Source: Catalinimonas niigatensis
GTDB taxonomy: Bacteria > Bacteroidota > Bacteroidia > Cytophagales > Cyclobacteriaceae
NCBI RefSeq assembly: GCF_030506285.1
Contig: NZ_CP119422.1
Coordinates: 2,480,001-2,544,000 of the forward strand
Direction of reading: 5' to 3'
Length of the DNA: 64,000 nt
Positions 44,450 to 54,146 of this stretch are shown here, in pieces. Within the stretch, counting starts at the first letter, position 1, and each line of letters begins with the position of its first letter. Position numbers and translations under genes: made by a program. The notes under the pieces were generated by a model. The model ran no database searches and was not told where the DNA came from. It saw only the letters and a list, made by a program, of their open reading frames with translations.

Positions 44450-45928
44450 TTACCAACCATATCCATAAAAGGAATTCTTTCCCTCGAGATCAACCCCTTC
44501 TATCAGAATTCCTCCACTTTTGCTTTGCATTACTTCTTCCAACTGACTGGCATTAAGAATTTTTTCATGATCTATTGAGGTAATAATAAAACCTTCTTTT
44601 AAACCTGCATCAGACCATTTACCTTCACCCAAAGATATAATCTGAGCTCCACCCTCAATCCCTAATTCTTCTAATGTTTCTGCTGACGGTGTTACAAATA
44701 TAGACCCTTCCATTTGCACTTCTTCTTGTCTCCTTACAACCTCTGTATCTCCCATAGTATTCTTAAGGGTAGCATATACTTTAGTAAGTTCTCCATTTCT
44801 TGAGTAGGTTACCTTTACTTTATCGCCAGGACGATTTCGCGCTACCAATTCCTGTAGCTCAGCTACACTGCCCACTTTTTTTTCATTAATTTCAAGAATT
44901 ACATCTCCAGGCTTCATTCCTGCTTCAGAAGCTGCACTTTCAGTAGCTACACCTTCTACATATACTCCTGCTACCATGTCCAAACCCTCATCTTTTGCAA
45001 GGCTAGCATCTACATTACGAATAGAGACTCCCAAGAGTGCCCTTTGTACGGCCCCAAACTCAATCAGGTCATTCATTACTTTGCGTACTAAAGAGACCGG
45101 AACCGCAAATGAATACCCTGCATAAGATCCCGTAGGGGTAGCAATGGCGGTATTGATGCCCACAAGCTCGCCTTTCAGATTTACCAAAGCCCCTCCGCTA
45201 TTACCTTGATTTACTGCAGCATCTGTTTGTATAAAGGATTCTATTTGTCGTCCATTCCTGTCTTGTAAGATATTAATATTCCGCGCCTTAGCACTGACAA
45301 TCCCCGCCGTTACAGTAGAAGTTAGTGTTCCAAAAGGATTGCCAATTGCCAACACCCACTCTCCAATATTCATATCGTCAGAATCTCCAAAATCTACATA
45401 AGGCAAATTATTTTCATTGACTTTGATAAGTGCTAAATCTGTTGTAGGATCTATGCCTATTACTTCTGCAGTATACATCCGATTATCATCCAATGTTATC
45501 TCGACCTTATCTGCATTTTCAATGACATGATTATTAGTAACAATATAGCCATCAGCAGAAATAATTACTCCTGAGCCGGAAGAGCGTGAAGGCCCCCTTC
45601 TTTCACGTCCTTCTCTATCACCAAAATAGTCTTCATATAATTCTTCCAGCGGATTAGAAGATCCTGTTCCACGTCCGGAACCATTATAAGTAGACCGAAT
45701 AAATACAACCCCTGGCTTTACTTTTTCTGCTGCATATACAAAATTAATTCCATCAGGAACAATAAAGGAGGTATCAGACAGAAATTTAGAAAGTTGTACA
45801 TTTCTGTCGTTTTGAAAAGCAGTAGTTGCAGGTCTACCAGTATCAAAATACTGCATTAAACCCACAGCCATTACCCCGCCGAGCAATGCTGCCAGTAGTA
45901 TCCCTAAAAAAAATTGTGTCTTATTCAT
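44450..45928 (-). CDS. degP: HtrA/DegP-type periplasmic serine protease with two PDZ domains
   Basis: 492 residues from the ATG at 45928 (MNKTQFFLG), with a signal-anchor helix at 5-28. Trypsin-like core: His in T-N-N-H-V-I-E-N-A-D (about residue 139), Asp in T-T-D-L-A-L-I-K-V (about 170), and nucleophile Ser in N-Q-G-N-S-G-G-A-L-V (about 251). Two PDZ domains follow (G-M-K-P-G-D-V-I-L-E-I-N and G-L-K-E-G-F-I-I-T-S-I). Degrades misfolded envelope proteins. The second PDZ ends L-E-G-K-N-S-F-Y-G-Y-G-W, an aromatic C-terminus. Confidence 0.93.
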   Translation of the reverse strand: MNKTQFFLGILLAALLGGVMAVGLMQYFDTGRPATTAFQNDRNVQLSKFLSDTSFIVPDGINFVYAAEKVKPGVVFIRSTYNGSGRGTGSSNPLEELYEDYFGDREGRERRGPSRSSGSGVIISADGYIVTNNHVIENADKVEITLDDNRMYTAEVIGIDPTTDLALIKVNENNLPYVDFGDSDDMNIGEWVLAIGNPFGTLTSTVTAGIVSAKARNINILQDRNGRQIESFIQTDAAVNQGNSGGALVNLKGELVGINTAIATPTGSYAGYSFAVPVSLVRKVMNDLIEFGAVQRALLGVSIRNVDASLAKDEGLDMVAGVYVEGVATESAASEAGMKPGDVILEINEKKVGSVAELQELVARNRPGDKVKVTYSRNGELTKVYATLKNTMGDTEVVRRQEEVQMEGSIFVTPSAETLEELGIEGGAQIISLGEGKWSDAGLKEGFIITSIDHEKILNASQLEEVMQSKSGGILIEGVDLEGKNSFYGYGW

Positions 45929-46165
45929 GTTGGGGCTTGTCAATAGTCAAAGTAAAACGAAACGATAGAATGTTTAAGTTATAACGTGATCCTGCAAAAT
46001 GTGTTATTATCAAGATTAAAATAATGCGTTCGTGGCAATTTTCATAAATATTTGAATCATTGGTATATATTCATCGTTTAGACTACTTAATTGGCGGTCT
46101 GTTTTCTTTTTGCTTAGAGGATGATAATAGTGTGTATGTTTTTCATAAAAAAAAATTTATTCAAA

Positions 46166-46197
46166 GTTGCATAATAATGTAGACCGTACTAATATTG
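46166..46197 (+). promoter_or_regulatory. candidate promoter of tRNA-Asn
   Basis: GTTG at 46166-46169, 20-base spacer, TAATATTG at 46190-46197. Each box has one mismatch to TTTG / TAnnTTTG. The tRNA starts 22 bases later. Confidence 0.45.
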
Positions 46198-46218
46198 CAC
46201 TCCCATTGAGGGGAATAC

Positions 46219-46292
46219 TCCTCCTTAGCTCAGTTGGTTAGAGCGGCTGACTGTTAATCAGTAGGTCCTTGGTTCGAGCCCAAGAGGAGGAG
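46219..46292 (+). tRNA. tRNA-Asn (anticodon GUU)
   Basis: 74 nt. The acceptor stem TCCTCCT/AGGAGGA pairs fully, with discriminator G73. The anticodon arm CTGAC-TGTTAAT-CAG holds GTT. The T-loop is TTCGAGC. CCA is not encoded. A terminator follows (46310-46350). Confidence 0.97.
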
Positions 46293-46309
46293 CACAAATA
46301 ATAAACATT

Positions 46310-46350
46310 AAAAAAGCCACTTACGAGTAAATCTTGTAAGTGGCTTTTTT
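46310..46350 (+). terminator. rho-independent terminator after tRNA-Asn
   Basis: AAAAAAGCCACTTAC (46310-46324) pairs with GTAAGTGGCTTTTTT (46336-46350). It is bidirectional in form and lies behind the tRNA and ahead of the end of the unknown operon. Confidence 0.85.
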
Positions 46351-46462
46351 CTGAATGTTTCTATCCATCCATAGGTGATGTATGCAAATTTTCTTCGCCT
46401 CTCTCTTATCGCCTAAGTGGTCAACTAACTTTCTTTAAAGACATGAATCCTTTTTCTTGAAA

Positions 46463-47092
46463 TTACCCTTTCTCAAACTGCATCATGAGACGAGATGGTT
46501 CTTTGGTCTTGATCAAGAAAAATACAGGCTGCAAAAAATCACTTTCTAGTTTATTGGGTATAAAGCCTTTTGCTGTACACTCTACTACCTTTCCTTGCGT
46601 GGGCAGCAAACGGCCAGCTTTCTTATGAATTACAAGTTCTCCTTTTCCACCATGTGTGCCTGTAAATGAATACCTGCCACTGACCAGCGGATTCACAATG
46701 AAGGTATCTCCTTCAACCAATTGACGACTATCAAAAACCCTGACCTCTTTTTCCTTGTCTATTCGGTAGGCCACTATAGCAAATTTCTGTGTGCCTCCGG
46801 CCGTATAAAATACTACAGGCTTTTCAGGATTAGCGTGACGAACAATTTGGTTCGCTTTGGAAAATTTTTCCTTCGCCACCGATTCTAGATTGATGTTAAG
46901 TTGCTCTTCTGCTTCATTTTCATCTATCAAAAGATCAATGACTCCTATTCTGTCCAGCCTCTCACCTGCCATAACCAGCAGCTTATACCGGCCAGGTTCA
47001 TTGAATTTGTGCACGATAGACGCTAACGGGCTGATGGCAGCACTGTCCCACCTTAGCTGCGTCAGCAGAGAACGGTTTATTTTTAGTCTCAT
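46463..47092 (-). CDS. unknown protein A of a two-gene operon, beta-rich, 209 aa
   Basis: No signal or membrane segment. The sequence is strand-rich: Y-K-L-L-V-M-A-G-E, V-V-F-Y-T-A-G-G-T-Q-K-F-A-I-V-A-Y-R-I, then R-Y-S-F-T-G-T-H-G-G-K-G-E. It begins MRLKINRSLLTQLRWDSAAI. No family recognised. The gene follows the 634-aa protein by five bases on the same strand, so they are co-transcribed. The reading frame ends about 170 bases from the tRNA-Asn gene. Confidence 0.65.
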   Translation of the reverse strand: MRLKINRSLLTQLRWDSAAISPLASIVHKFNEPGRYKLLVMAGERLDRIGVIDLLIDENEAEEQLNINLESVAKEKFSKANQIVRHANPEKPVVFYTAGGTQKFAIVAYRIDKEKEVRVFDSRQLVEGDTFIVNPLVSGRYSFTGTHGGKGELVIHKKAGRLLPTQGKVVECTAKGFIPNKLESDFLQPVFFLIKTKEPSRLMMQFEKG

Positions 47093-47097
47093 GATTT

Positions 47098-49002
47098 CTA
47101 TTCTTTAATATCTACGGTAAGTATCAATTCATCAGTATTTACTTCAGCACCTAGAAATTCAATAGGAATACCTACAGCCGGAAGCAAGGGAGGACCTGTT
47201 TCTGTGGGCATAATGATGAGTGGGTCCGGCAGTTTAAGCAGAGGTGATTTATCCGCCAGGTTACCTGCAATTAATTCGCTGATGCCTACACTAATCCCCA
47301 GTGTATTGAAGATCAGGTCAGAGATCCACTCTCCCACATCATCTCCTACATCCAGCAGGGTTCTAATGACATCGGAGAATACACCCAATATATCTTCCAC
47401 AATATCCGGAAGGCCCAAGGCATCCACCACAGTTTCTATAGCATTATCCAAAAGGTCACCTACAGTGTCAGATACATCTATGAGGTCCACATCTACTGGT
47501 CCGGGGTCCAGATATACCAGCCATTGTGTAAGGGGTGCTGTACCATAATACACTTTCGGACTAGCGGTAATGCTCACTTCGGAGGTAAAGATAGCAGGTA
47601 TGTTCAGCGGAATATCAAAGTCAGAATCTCCTTCAAAGATACACCATTGAGGTGTGCAAATGTCAGTAAAAGGAACGCATACTTTAGGTGTACATATTTC
47701 CCGGATATCAAAACGGAACCTTACACTGAGTTTATCCCATTGGATATCCAATTCATCAATGTTGATGATATTATTGTTTGCAAAAGAAATGCTGCCATTA
47801 TTCAGGCGGAATTTTATATCCACATCCGCAATCACTTTTCCTAAGCCGCCATTGGCAATCGTGCGTTCTCCGGTAATATGAAAAGTGGTGTTAGATTGTA
47901 TGGTTCTGAAAATGCGAGCGAAGGTATCTTCAGAAAGCGCAACTGTCAGGTGAGCGGGACCAGTTCTAATCCTACTCCTTGTCGTTCTGGTGATTTCCGG
48001 ACTTTCAGAAGTATCATCACTGATTTCTATTGGAGGAACGTTCAATGTGATGCTATCCATGTTAAGAAATAGCTTGAGCTGATCTTCTTCAATGGCAGGA
48101 TTGTTAGGTACAGCCGCCGGAGCAGAAAAAGAGAGTGAGCCTAGGTCTCCCAGGGTTATAACATCAAAGAGAAGTTTGGAGATAGCTTCATTGACTTTTG
48201 GAAAAATACTGTGGTTTGCCACCAGCAGGAAGTAACACTCCAGACTGTTCTCTAATCCTTCCGGTGTCAGATCTACAATTTCCAGATTGTTCAGCTTTAA
48301 ATTCAACTCCTCATTTCCACTACTGATCGTTGCCTGCCCACTGGCAAATAATTCCAGACAAAAACAGGAGATGCTCTGTGTAGGAAAAACCTGCACGGAA
48401 GGTTCAAAGGGAGCCAGCACTCCTCCTGTATCAATAGGCTGAAATATGTCAGAAGGACGACGTCCAGCCACTGAAGTATTTGAGAAAAATCTCTCTCTGC
48501 TGGCTAATTCAGCATTGGCTGCAAACTCAGAAACATTGCCCGTCCTCTGCGTCCTGGTGCCAAGAGATTGTCTTTTGAAAAACTTTGTCTGATTGAGCAG
48601 AAAATCAATCCATACGCGATTTTCTCGGGAAGGACACCCAATCCCTCCACACAAAGCTGCTCTAAAAGCAAAGTGTTGCTCAGCTAAAGGAGGGTTAAGT
48701 TGTGGAGGTAAACTGACCACATTTCCCGGATGAAATTCTATCTCAAATCCGGTAAACTGAAAACAGTAATTCAAAGCAAACTGCTCTGCGCCAAACAGAG
48801 GAAGAGGAGGTTGTACTGTAATCAGTGCCGTAACACCAGGAGCAGCATCAATGCGTTCACATAAAAGCGCAGGATTTGCCTGAACAAGCGCTGTGCCGTA
48901 GTTAAACAAGGATGGACGTTGCCGCCTGATGTGTTTCACTACCCGGTTGACTCCTTCTTCATGGAGTGCCCCGAAAAGGTCTGATTGGTCGGTGAATGCC
49001 AT
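47098..49002 (-). CDS. unknown protein B of a two-gene operon, 634 aa
   Basis: The ATG at 49002 starts MAFTDQSDLFGALHEEGVNR; an upstream in-frame start at 49095 is less likely because it precedes the natural domain. Two regions of L-S-E-D/L-H-E-E-G-x-x-R type helices (near 12 and near 360), long amphipathic strands (F-H-I-T-G-E-R, V-D-I-K-F-R-L) and a double C-T-P-x-x-C motif near 445-460 are visible. A C-terminal segment is rich in V-D-x-L/I-x-D helices (about 500-580). The layout resembles a lipid-binding tube (TULIP-like) at best; this is a weak guess. No export signal. Confidence 0.6.
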   Translation of the reverse strand: MAFTDQSDLFGALHEEGVNRVVKHIRRQRPSLFNYGTALVQANPALLCERIDAAPGVTALITVQPPLPLFGAEQFALNYCFQFTGFEIEFHPGNVVSLPPQLNPPLAEQHFAFRAALCGGIGCPSRENRVWIDFLLNQTKFFKRQSLGTRTQRTGNVSEFAANAELASRERFFSNTSVAGRRPSDIFQPIDTGGVLAPFEPSVQVFPTQSISCFCLELFASGQATISSGNEELNLKLNNLEIVDLTPEGLENSLECYFLLVANHSIFPKVNEAISKLLFDVITLGDLGSLSFSAPAAVPNNPAIEEDQLKLFLNMDSITLNVPPIEISDDTSESPEITRTTRSRIRTGPAHLTVALSEDTFARIFRTIQSNTTFHITGERTIANGGLGKVIADVDIKFRLNNGSISFANNNIINIDELDIQWDKLSVRFRFDIREICTPKVCVPFTDICTPQWCIFEGDSDFDIPLNIPAIFTSEVSITASPKVYYGTAPLTQWLVYLDPGPVDVDLIDVSDTVGDLLDNAIETVVDALGLPDIVEDILGVFSDVIRTLLDVGDDVGEWISDLIFNTLGISVGISELIAGNLADKSPLLKLPDPLIIMPTETGPPLLPAVGIPIEFLGAEVNTDELILTVDIKE

Positions 49003-49491
49003 AATATTAAGTGGTCTAATCGTAACATATTCTTTGAAAAAACCTTGACTATTACCGCTGAAAAACAAAAGGAAAAGAGAGTATGACGCTAACAAGCTAC
49101 CGCAATAAGGTGGCTGAAGATGAGTATCTAAAAAGTAGGTAGAGCGTCAACTGACCTAAGTTACAAAAATTCCTGACATGTTGTATCTCCTATAAATCTA
49201 TCAACCCTATTAAATTTTTCCCACTTTAACTTTGATAAAGAAGCGGTAGGAGAATAATAAAACTGTCTGGAAAAATACAATTATCCTGAAGGGTTTCTTT
49301 TTTACAAAAAGTTATAAGTAAGAAGAAGTATGATACATAAGTTTCTGTTTATCATGAATTTTACATAAAAAACGCAGGTTAATCTTATTACTTCAACATA
49401 AACTTAATGGTTAAATCATTATTATAATCTACAAATGATGAAATTTTAATATGTTGAGATACGTTGTGATAATGTACAAACTTGAATCAAC
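49003..49491. other. gene-free spacer
   Basis: About 490 AT-rich bases between the divergent unknown operon and the DUF4251 gene. Only short poly-A/T and no good TAnnTTTG pair at the expected spacing are seen. Confidence 0.35.
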
Positions 49492-50067
49492 ATGAAAAAT
49501 ATACATATAATCATTACAACCGTATTACTGTTCTTCTTTGTAGGTACTGTAAGTGCTCAGACCAGGGAGGACAGACGAGAAGCAAGAAAACAGGAGCGAC
49601 TGGAGAAGAAACGTTTACAGGCTGAAGCCATTGAACAAGGTAAAACAATGGCTTTGAATTTAGCCCAAAACCGAACTTTGGTATTGGAAGCCGATGCGCT
49701 TTATGATAGATACATGAACCGTTACAATATGGTATCCAATAGTTTTATCATGTTTGACGGCGACAGAGTCGTGATACAGACAGCCGCTCCTGGTTATATA
49801 GGTTATAATGGTCTGGGAGGTATTACTTTAAATGGTAGACTTACCGATTATGAAGTAAGTGAAGGAAAAGAAGATAAGCCTGTTAGGATCAGTGCACAGG
49901 TAAGTACTACCGCATTGGGACATGGTACACTCAATATGACTATTTCCGGTGACGGAAGTGCCCGCGCTACTTTCAGAGATAATTGGGGCAACCGTGTCAC
50001 CTTCTCCGGGCAGGTCAACAGCCTGGATGATTCCGTGATTTATGAAGGAATGAGCATTTTTGGCTAA
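49492..50067 (+). CDS. DUF4251 family exported protein
   Basis: 191 residues with the signal MKNIHIIITTVLLFFFVGTVSAQ, then a basic helix (R-E-D-R-R-E-A-R-K-Q-E-R-L-E-K). The DUF4251 core has L-A-Q-N-R-T-L-V-L-E-A-D, S-N-S-F-I-M-F-D-G-D and G-Y-N-G-L-G-G-I-T-L-N-G. Members are periplasmic or outer-membrane proteins of unknown role found in Bacteroidota. Followed by a strong terminator. Confidence 0.88.
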   Translation: MKNIHIIITTVLLFFFVGTVSAQTREDRREARKQERLEKKRLQAEAIEQGKTMALNLAQNRTLVLEADALYDRYMNRYNMVSNSFIMFDGDRVVIQTAAPGYIGYNGLGGITLNGRLTDYEVSEGKEDKPVRISAQVSTTALGHGTLNMTISGDGSARATFRDNWGNRVTFSGQVNSLDDSVIYEGMSIFG

Positions 50068-50091
50068 GCCATTCGCATAGCATATTTAGAT

Positions 50092-50131
50092 AATACGGAT
50101 GAGTTGTTGTTAACTCATCCGTATTTTTTTG
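50092..50131 (+). terminator. rho-independent terminator after the DUF4251 gene
   Basis: AATACGGATGAGTT (50092-50105) pairs over 14 bases with AACTCATCCGTATT (50112-50125), followed by T. The loop is GTTGTT. It lies about 25 bases after the stop codon. Confidence 0.92.
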
Positions 50132-50235
50132 TTTCATACCTTCAGGCCTGAGTATTTCTCTCTTTTACAAACCTGGTTCAGAGTGCTAAACACTATGCAT
50201 ATTGTGTACTGACAGCTTGAATCATTTGAGCTTGT

Positions 50236-52533
50236 TTATTCAAATGCAAAATTCCAGAGGGGTTCCGCACCCAGCAAGTGCTCCACAAAGTAATTCCAGC
50301 GCTTCTTCAGGAAATAACCACTGTGCTGCCCACTGTAGCCATGCTGCTGACTCGGTAAGATCAGCATGTCAAACTCTTTATCTGCTTTCACCAGGGCTTC
50401 TGCCAGCTTAAAGGTAGCCGAAGGATTCACATTATTATCCAAAGCCCCATGTACCAGCAATAGCTTTCCTTGCAGGTTCTCCGCCATCGTGATATTGGAT
50501 TGCAGATGATAGGTAGAATCTACCGGCCAGCCCATGTACATCTCCGGCCACCAGGCTTTTTCCATCCGGAAGTCATGATCTCCCGAACTGGCTACGCCTA
50601 CTTTGTATACCTCAGGAAACTGCAAGAGCGCATGAGCGGCATCATAGCCTCCTGCCGAATGTCCGAAGATGCCGACCCTGCTGGTGTCTATCCAGCGGTA
50701 CTGTTTGCCCAGCTGCTCTATGGCCAGCACATGGTCGGTGAGGTTCTCTCCCATGTGTTTGTAGGATACATCATGAAAAGCTTTGGAACGGCCTGCGCTA
50801 CCCATGCCATCTACCATCATCACGATAAAGCCCAGTTCTGCCAACGCCTGATTGCTGGTCCTGACTGCCCTGCTGAAGGATTGAGGAAACATCTGCGTAT
50901 GCGGACCGCTATAACTGTGGTCAATGAGGGGATAAGTTTTGGAAGCATCAAAGTGTGTGGGCTTCCACAAAGCCCCGTAAATGGGTGTTTTACCATCTCT
51001 TCCCAGTACTTCAAAGATTTGCGGAGGATTCCAGCCCTGCGCGATCAACTGTTCTACATCGGCCTGGGCGATTTCCGTTTTCACTTTTCCTGTTTTTGCC
51101 TCTCTCAGCACCGTTATCGTGGGTTGAGTAGCGGTAGAGTAGTTATCTACGAAGTATTTTCCATCCGGTGAGAAACTGAGGTCGTGGTGTGCGTCTTCCG
51201 GCGTCAGCGGTTTGAGGTTTTTGCCATCCAGCCGTATGCTGTACAAGCGCTCATGGTAAGGATTGCAGCCTGCCTCTTTGCCCGATGCCGTAAAGTAGAT
51301 GACACCTTTTTCTTCATCTGTATGTACCACGCTGTTTACATAGTATTCTCCCTGCGTAAGCGGACGAGTTTCTGCGCTTTCCAGATCATGGAGATACAGT
51401 TGCTTCCAGCCGCTGCGCTCGGAGGTAAAGAGGATTTTGTCCTGCTGCGCTATGAGCTGATAGTCAAAGTTGTCGATATTGGTTTTGCTGCTTTCTGTGA
51501 TCAATGGCTTTAGCTCATTTGCACTAAGGTCAAGCGATAGCAGTTGCACCTTCTGGAAGCCTCTTTCGTTGTACTGGGCATACACTTTTCCCGCTTCTTC
51601 TGCCCAACGGAAAGCCACTGCATTGATATGTGTGACAGGAGGCAGCTCAGGCTTTATCTCTTTGCCACTCTCCACCTCAAAGAAGACCGGATGCATATGC
51701 ACCATCGTCGTATCACCGGGCGAGCCGCGGTAGTAGGAGAGCAGGCGTGGACGATAAAGCGAATCCACACTCCAGTCCAGCAGGTACATCTTATCCGCAT
51801 TCCTCAGATCGCAGATGTTAGTTTGTATCCATTTGGAGTCGGGCGACCAGTTGACGGAGAATTGTTGCGGACGCTCTCCTCCTTCTCCCTCCATCATATC
51901 AAACCAGCCATAGAAGCTGCCGTATTCGTAATTCTTTTCTCCTGCTGTACTCAGTTGCCGCACTTCGCCACTTTCGGTAGATTTGAGGTAGAGGTTGTAG
52001 TCTTCTGCATAGGCAATCCATTGGCCATCCGGTGATCTGGATTCAAACTCGTCTGCAACCGCGTCTTCATCAGCATCTTCCTCCCACTCAGTAATGGCAT
52101 AAGTATCCGGATTGAGTTGATACACTTTTTCTTCTACTTCAAAGAAGATGCTGTCTTCATGGCGATACTCTACCTCATCAAAAGGAAGGGAATCTGCTTT
52201 TACCTCCTGCTCCAGTACTTTACCCAAAGCCTCTGCTACCCGCTGATGATCAAAGAGGGGCGTAACTTGAAAGTTGGAAAACAACACCTTTTGAAAAGCC
52301 TTTCCATCGGCACTGTGGGTGACGAACCAGCCGCCGCTTTCGTCCGGAAGCCAGTGGACATTCACAGAGAGGTTAAAGGCGGTTTTATTTTCTATATGAT
52401 TCCACATCAGGCTCACCGCCCGCTCATAATCTTTCTGCGTCACTTCCTGGGCCTGGGCTGAGAGAAAAAAAGAAGTACATACACAGGCGGTCAGGAGAAA
52501 GTAATTCATCTTGCTAAACATAGAAGCACACAT
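50236..52533 (-). CDS. S9 family prolyl peptidase (dipeptidyl-peptidase IV type)
   Basis: 765 residues with a signal (MNYFLLTACVCTSFFLSAQA within the first 30). The middle is a beta-propeller: S-P-D-G-Q-W-I-A-Y near 168 and S-P-D-G-K-Y-F near 455. The C-terminal alpha/beta hydrolase has the nucleophile elbow F-G-H-S-A-G-G-Y-D (Ser near residue 625), Asp in V-H-G-A-L-D-N-N-V-N-P-S and His in S-Q-Q-H-G-Y. DPP-type enzymes cut X-Pro dipeptides from peptides outside the cytoplasm. The order of ATGs leaves the exact start open (52533, 52521 or 52509). Confidence 0.92.
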   Translation of the reverse strand: MCASMFSKMNYFLLTACVCTSFFLSAQAQEVTQKDYERAVSLMWNHIENKTAFNLSVNVHWLPDESGGWFVTHSADGKAFQKVLFSNFQVTPLFDHQRVAEALGKVLEQEVKADSLPFDEVEYRHEDSIFFEVEEKVYQLNPDTYAITEWEEDADEDAVADEFESRSPDGQWIAYAEDYNLYLKSTESGEVRQLSTAGEKNYEYGSFYGWFDMMEGEGGERPQQFSVNWSPDSKWIQTNICDLRNADKMYLLDWSVDSLYRPRLLSYYRGSPGDTTMVHMHPVFFEVESGKEIKPELPPVTHINAVAFRWAEEAGKVYAQYNERGFQKVQLLSLDLSANELKPLITESSKTNIDNFDYQLIAQQDKILFTSERSGWKQLYLHDLESAETRPLTQGEYYVNSVVHTDEEKGVIYFTASGKEAGCNPYHERLYSIRLDGKNLKPLTPEDAHHDLSFSPDGKYFVDNYSTATQPTITVLREAKTGKVKTEIAQADVEQLIAQGWNPPQIFEVLGRDGKTPIYGALWKPTHFDASKTYPLIDHSYSGPHTQMFPQSFSRAVRTSNQALAELGFIVMMVDGMGSAGRSKAFHDVSYKHMGENLTDHVLAIEQLGKQYRWIDTSRVGIFGHSAGGYDAAHALLQFPEVYKVGVASSGDHDFRMEKAWWPEMYMGWPVDSTYHLQSNITMAENLQGKLLLVHGALDNNVNPSATFKLAEALVKADKEFDMLILPSQQHGYSGQHSGYFLKKRWNYFVEHLLGAEPLWNFAFE

Positions 52534-52727
52534 TGCTTGGATAGATAGGTTAGGGATGTAGTGTTAAAATTCATCTGCAACAGATCAGGTGAATAAACAT
52601 AATAATTTTACTGCGGATGAGGAAATGATAAAGTGCAGGCTCCAACTCCTCCTCAGTCGCTAGCGTACCGCCGGGGCGCGCAGCCTAGTGACGAATATAT
52701 ATGGCCTATCACGCACGCAGCTTTAGC

Positions 52728-53750
52728 CTATGGCTGATAAGGGCCTACCACCACCAGCTTATCACCGGATATATCCACCTCAAACAGATGAGGCACCCTG
52801 TGGTACCTGCCTTCAACTTCTTTATGACTGTGCAGGCACATCAGCAGTTTGTCTTCAAAGGTTTTGAACAACATACCATGCCCAAAATTGTCCGGAGTAA
52901 TGGGTTCTTCTTCCTGTATCCACGGGCCATTCAGCGTACCGCTTTCGGAGTAGGCTACCCCCTGCACATATACATCATATATCCAGCTTGTCCATAACAT
53001 GCCCAAGCGACCGGTCTTTGTTTCAAAGAGAAAAGGTCCGTCGGTGACCTTGTTAGGCTTATCCTTGCCCTGCTCATCTTTCTCTCTGCTCCAGGGGGAA
53101 TCGCTGGCTTTAAACAGTAACTCTCCTTTTCCCACAGAGCCGCTCAGATCGGGTTTCAGTTCAATTTTTTCCATCGTGCCATTGAGGTTCTGTAACCACT
53201 CATAGCAATACACCATATAGGGCTTGCCGTCGGTATCAATCCAGAAGGTACCATCTAGTGTAGGCATATCTGCGGGAAGGTAAGTAGGGTCTTCCATAGG
53301 GACATAAGGTCCGTCCGGTGTATCGCTCACCAGTACATGACTGGCACGCCTTTCAATCGCATTGCCGGCCACCGTATCTATGATCACATCCCGGTTGGTA
53401 AAGGTGGCGAAATAATAAAATTTGTCCTGGTAGGCATGCAGTTCCGCCGCCCAGATCATGGGGTCAGGACCCATCCAGGAATCAGGATCGGTTTCGGCTA
53501 CGGTATAAGGACCCTCCCAGTATTTCAGATCCTTGCTCTTCCAAAGCCTGCCTCCCGTACCTGTCATGTAGTACATTTGTGTATGCTGATCGGCCAGGAT
53601 AAAGGGATCACTTAGCCGGATAGAGTCCAGTGGAATGTTTTTTCTGATCGTTCGCTCCTGCTGTGCATGACCAAGGGTAGCGACAAACAGGCATAAGGCG
53701 ATGGATAAAGTAATGCTAAGTCGTTGAGGTAAGATAGGTAGTTGCTTCAT
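52728..53750 (-). CDS. glycoside hydrolase family 43 enzyme
   Basis: 340 residues with signal MKQLPILPQRLSITLSIALCLFVATLGHAQ. The GH43 five-bladed propeller shows the catalytic base Asp in R-L-S-D-P-F-I-L (about 45-52), a W-A-A-E-L-H-A-Y-Q-D-K-F-Y-Y-F-A-T-F strand, and D-G-P-F-L-F-E with the acid Glu region near 240. GH43 enzymes release arabinose or xylose from plant or algal glycans. It lies 195 bases from the S9 gene on the same strand. No SusC/D pair is adjacent, so this is not a typical PUL. Confidence 0.9.
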   Translation of the reverse strand: MKQLPILPQRLSITLSIALCLFVATLGHAQQERTIRKNIPLDSIRLSDPFILADQHTQMYYMTGTGGRLWKSKDLKYWEGPYTVAETDPDSWMGPDPMIWAAELHAYQDKFYYFATFTNRDVIIDTVAGNAIERRASHVLVSDTPDGPYVPMEDPTYLPADMPTLDGTFWIDTDGKPYMVYCYEWLQNLNGTMEKIELKPDLSGSVGKGELLFKASDSPWSREKDEQGKDKPNKVTDGPFLFETKTGRLGMLWTSWIYDVYVQGVAYSESGTLNGPWIQEEEPITPDNFGHGMLFKTFEDKLLMCLHSHKEVEGRYHRVPHLFEVDISGDKLVVVGPYQP

Positions 53751-53933
53751 GGGATAATGCGCTAAAAACCCTGAAGCTAAAACAATTCAGAGAAAAATGC
53801 TAAGCCTACATTCTATGAAGAGCCATTTCAAACCCATGAAGTCTTAGTAGCCTGCCCTGTGATTTTGTCATCAAAGCTTTTCTATCTGTGCTTTGGTAGA
53901 ATGGCTTTTAAGAGATTTTTGTTAAGTTTAAAT

Positions 53934-54146
53934 ATGGACAGTGTAAGGATAGATATATTGAACCCTAAAGCCAAAAAGCTTCTGGAAGACCTGGAAGCTT
54001 TGGAACTGATTGCCATCAGAAAAGATAAAAACCAAAGTTTTGAAGAAGTACTAAGACGGCTTCGCAAGAAAGCAGCGTCTGCACCTTCATTGGAAGAAAT
54101 TACCAAAGAAGTAGAGGCAGTAAGATCCAAAAGATATGGCAAGTAA
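53934..54146 (+). CDS. putative antitoxin, 70 aa
   Basis: From the ATG at 53934 (MDSVRIDILNPKAKKLLEDLEAL); an upstream in-frame ATG at 53859 would give an implausible hydrophobic start. The sequence is short, charged and helical: L-E-A-L-E-L-I-A-I-R-K-D-K, F-E-E-V-L-R-R-L-R-K-K. Ends V-E-A-V-R-S-K-R-Y-G-K. Its stop codon overlaps the start of a PIN-domain ORF, the usual layout for PIN toxin-antitoxin pairs. Function inferred mainly from context. Confidence 0.6.
   Translation: MDSVRIDILNPKAKKLLEDLEALELIAIRKDKNQSFEEVLRRLRKKAASAPSLEEITKEVEAVRSKRYGK

Noticed and set aside
50470-51171. 233-aa plus-strand ORF opposite the S9 peptidase
   Set aside because: Shadow of the catalytic domain on the minus strand, with no protein features of its own.
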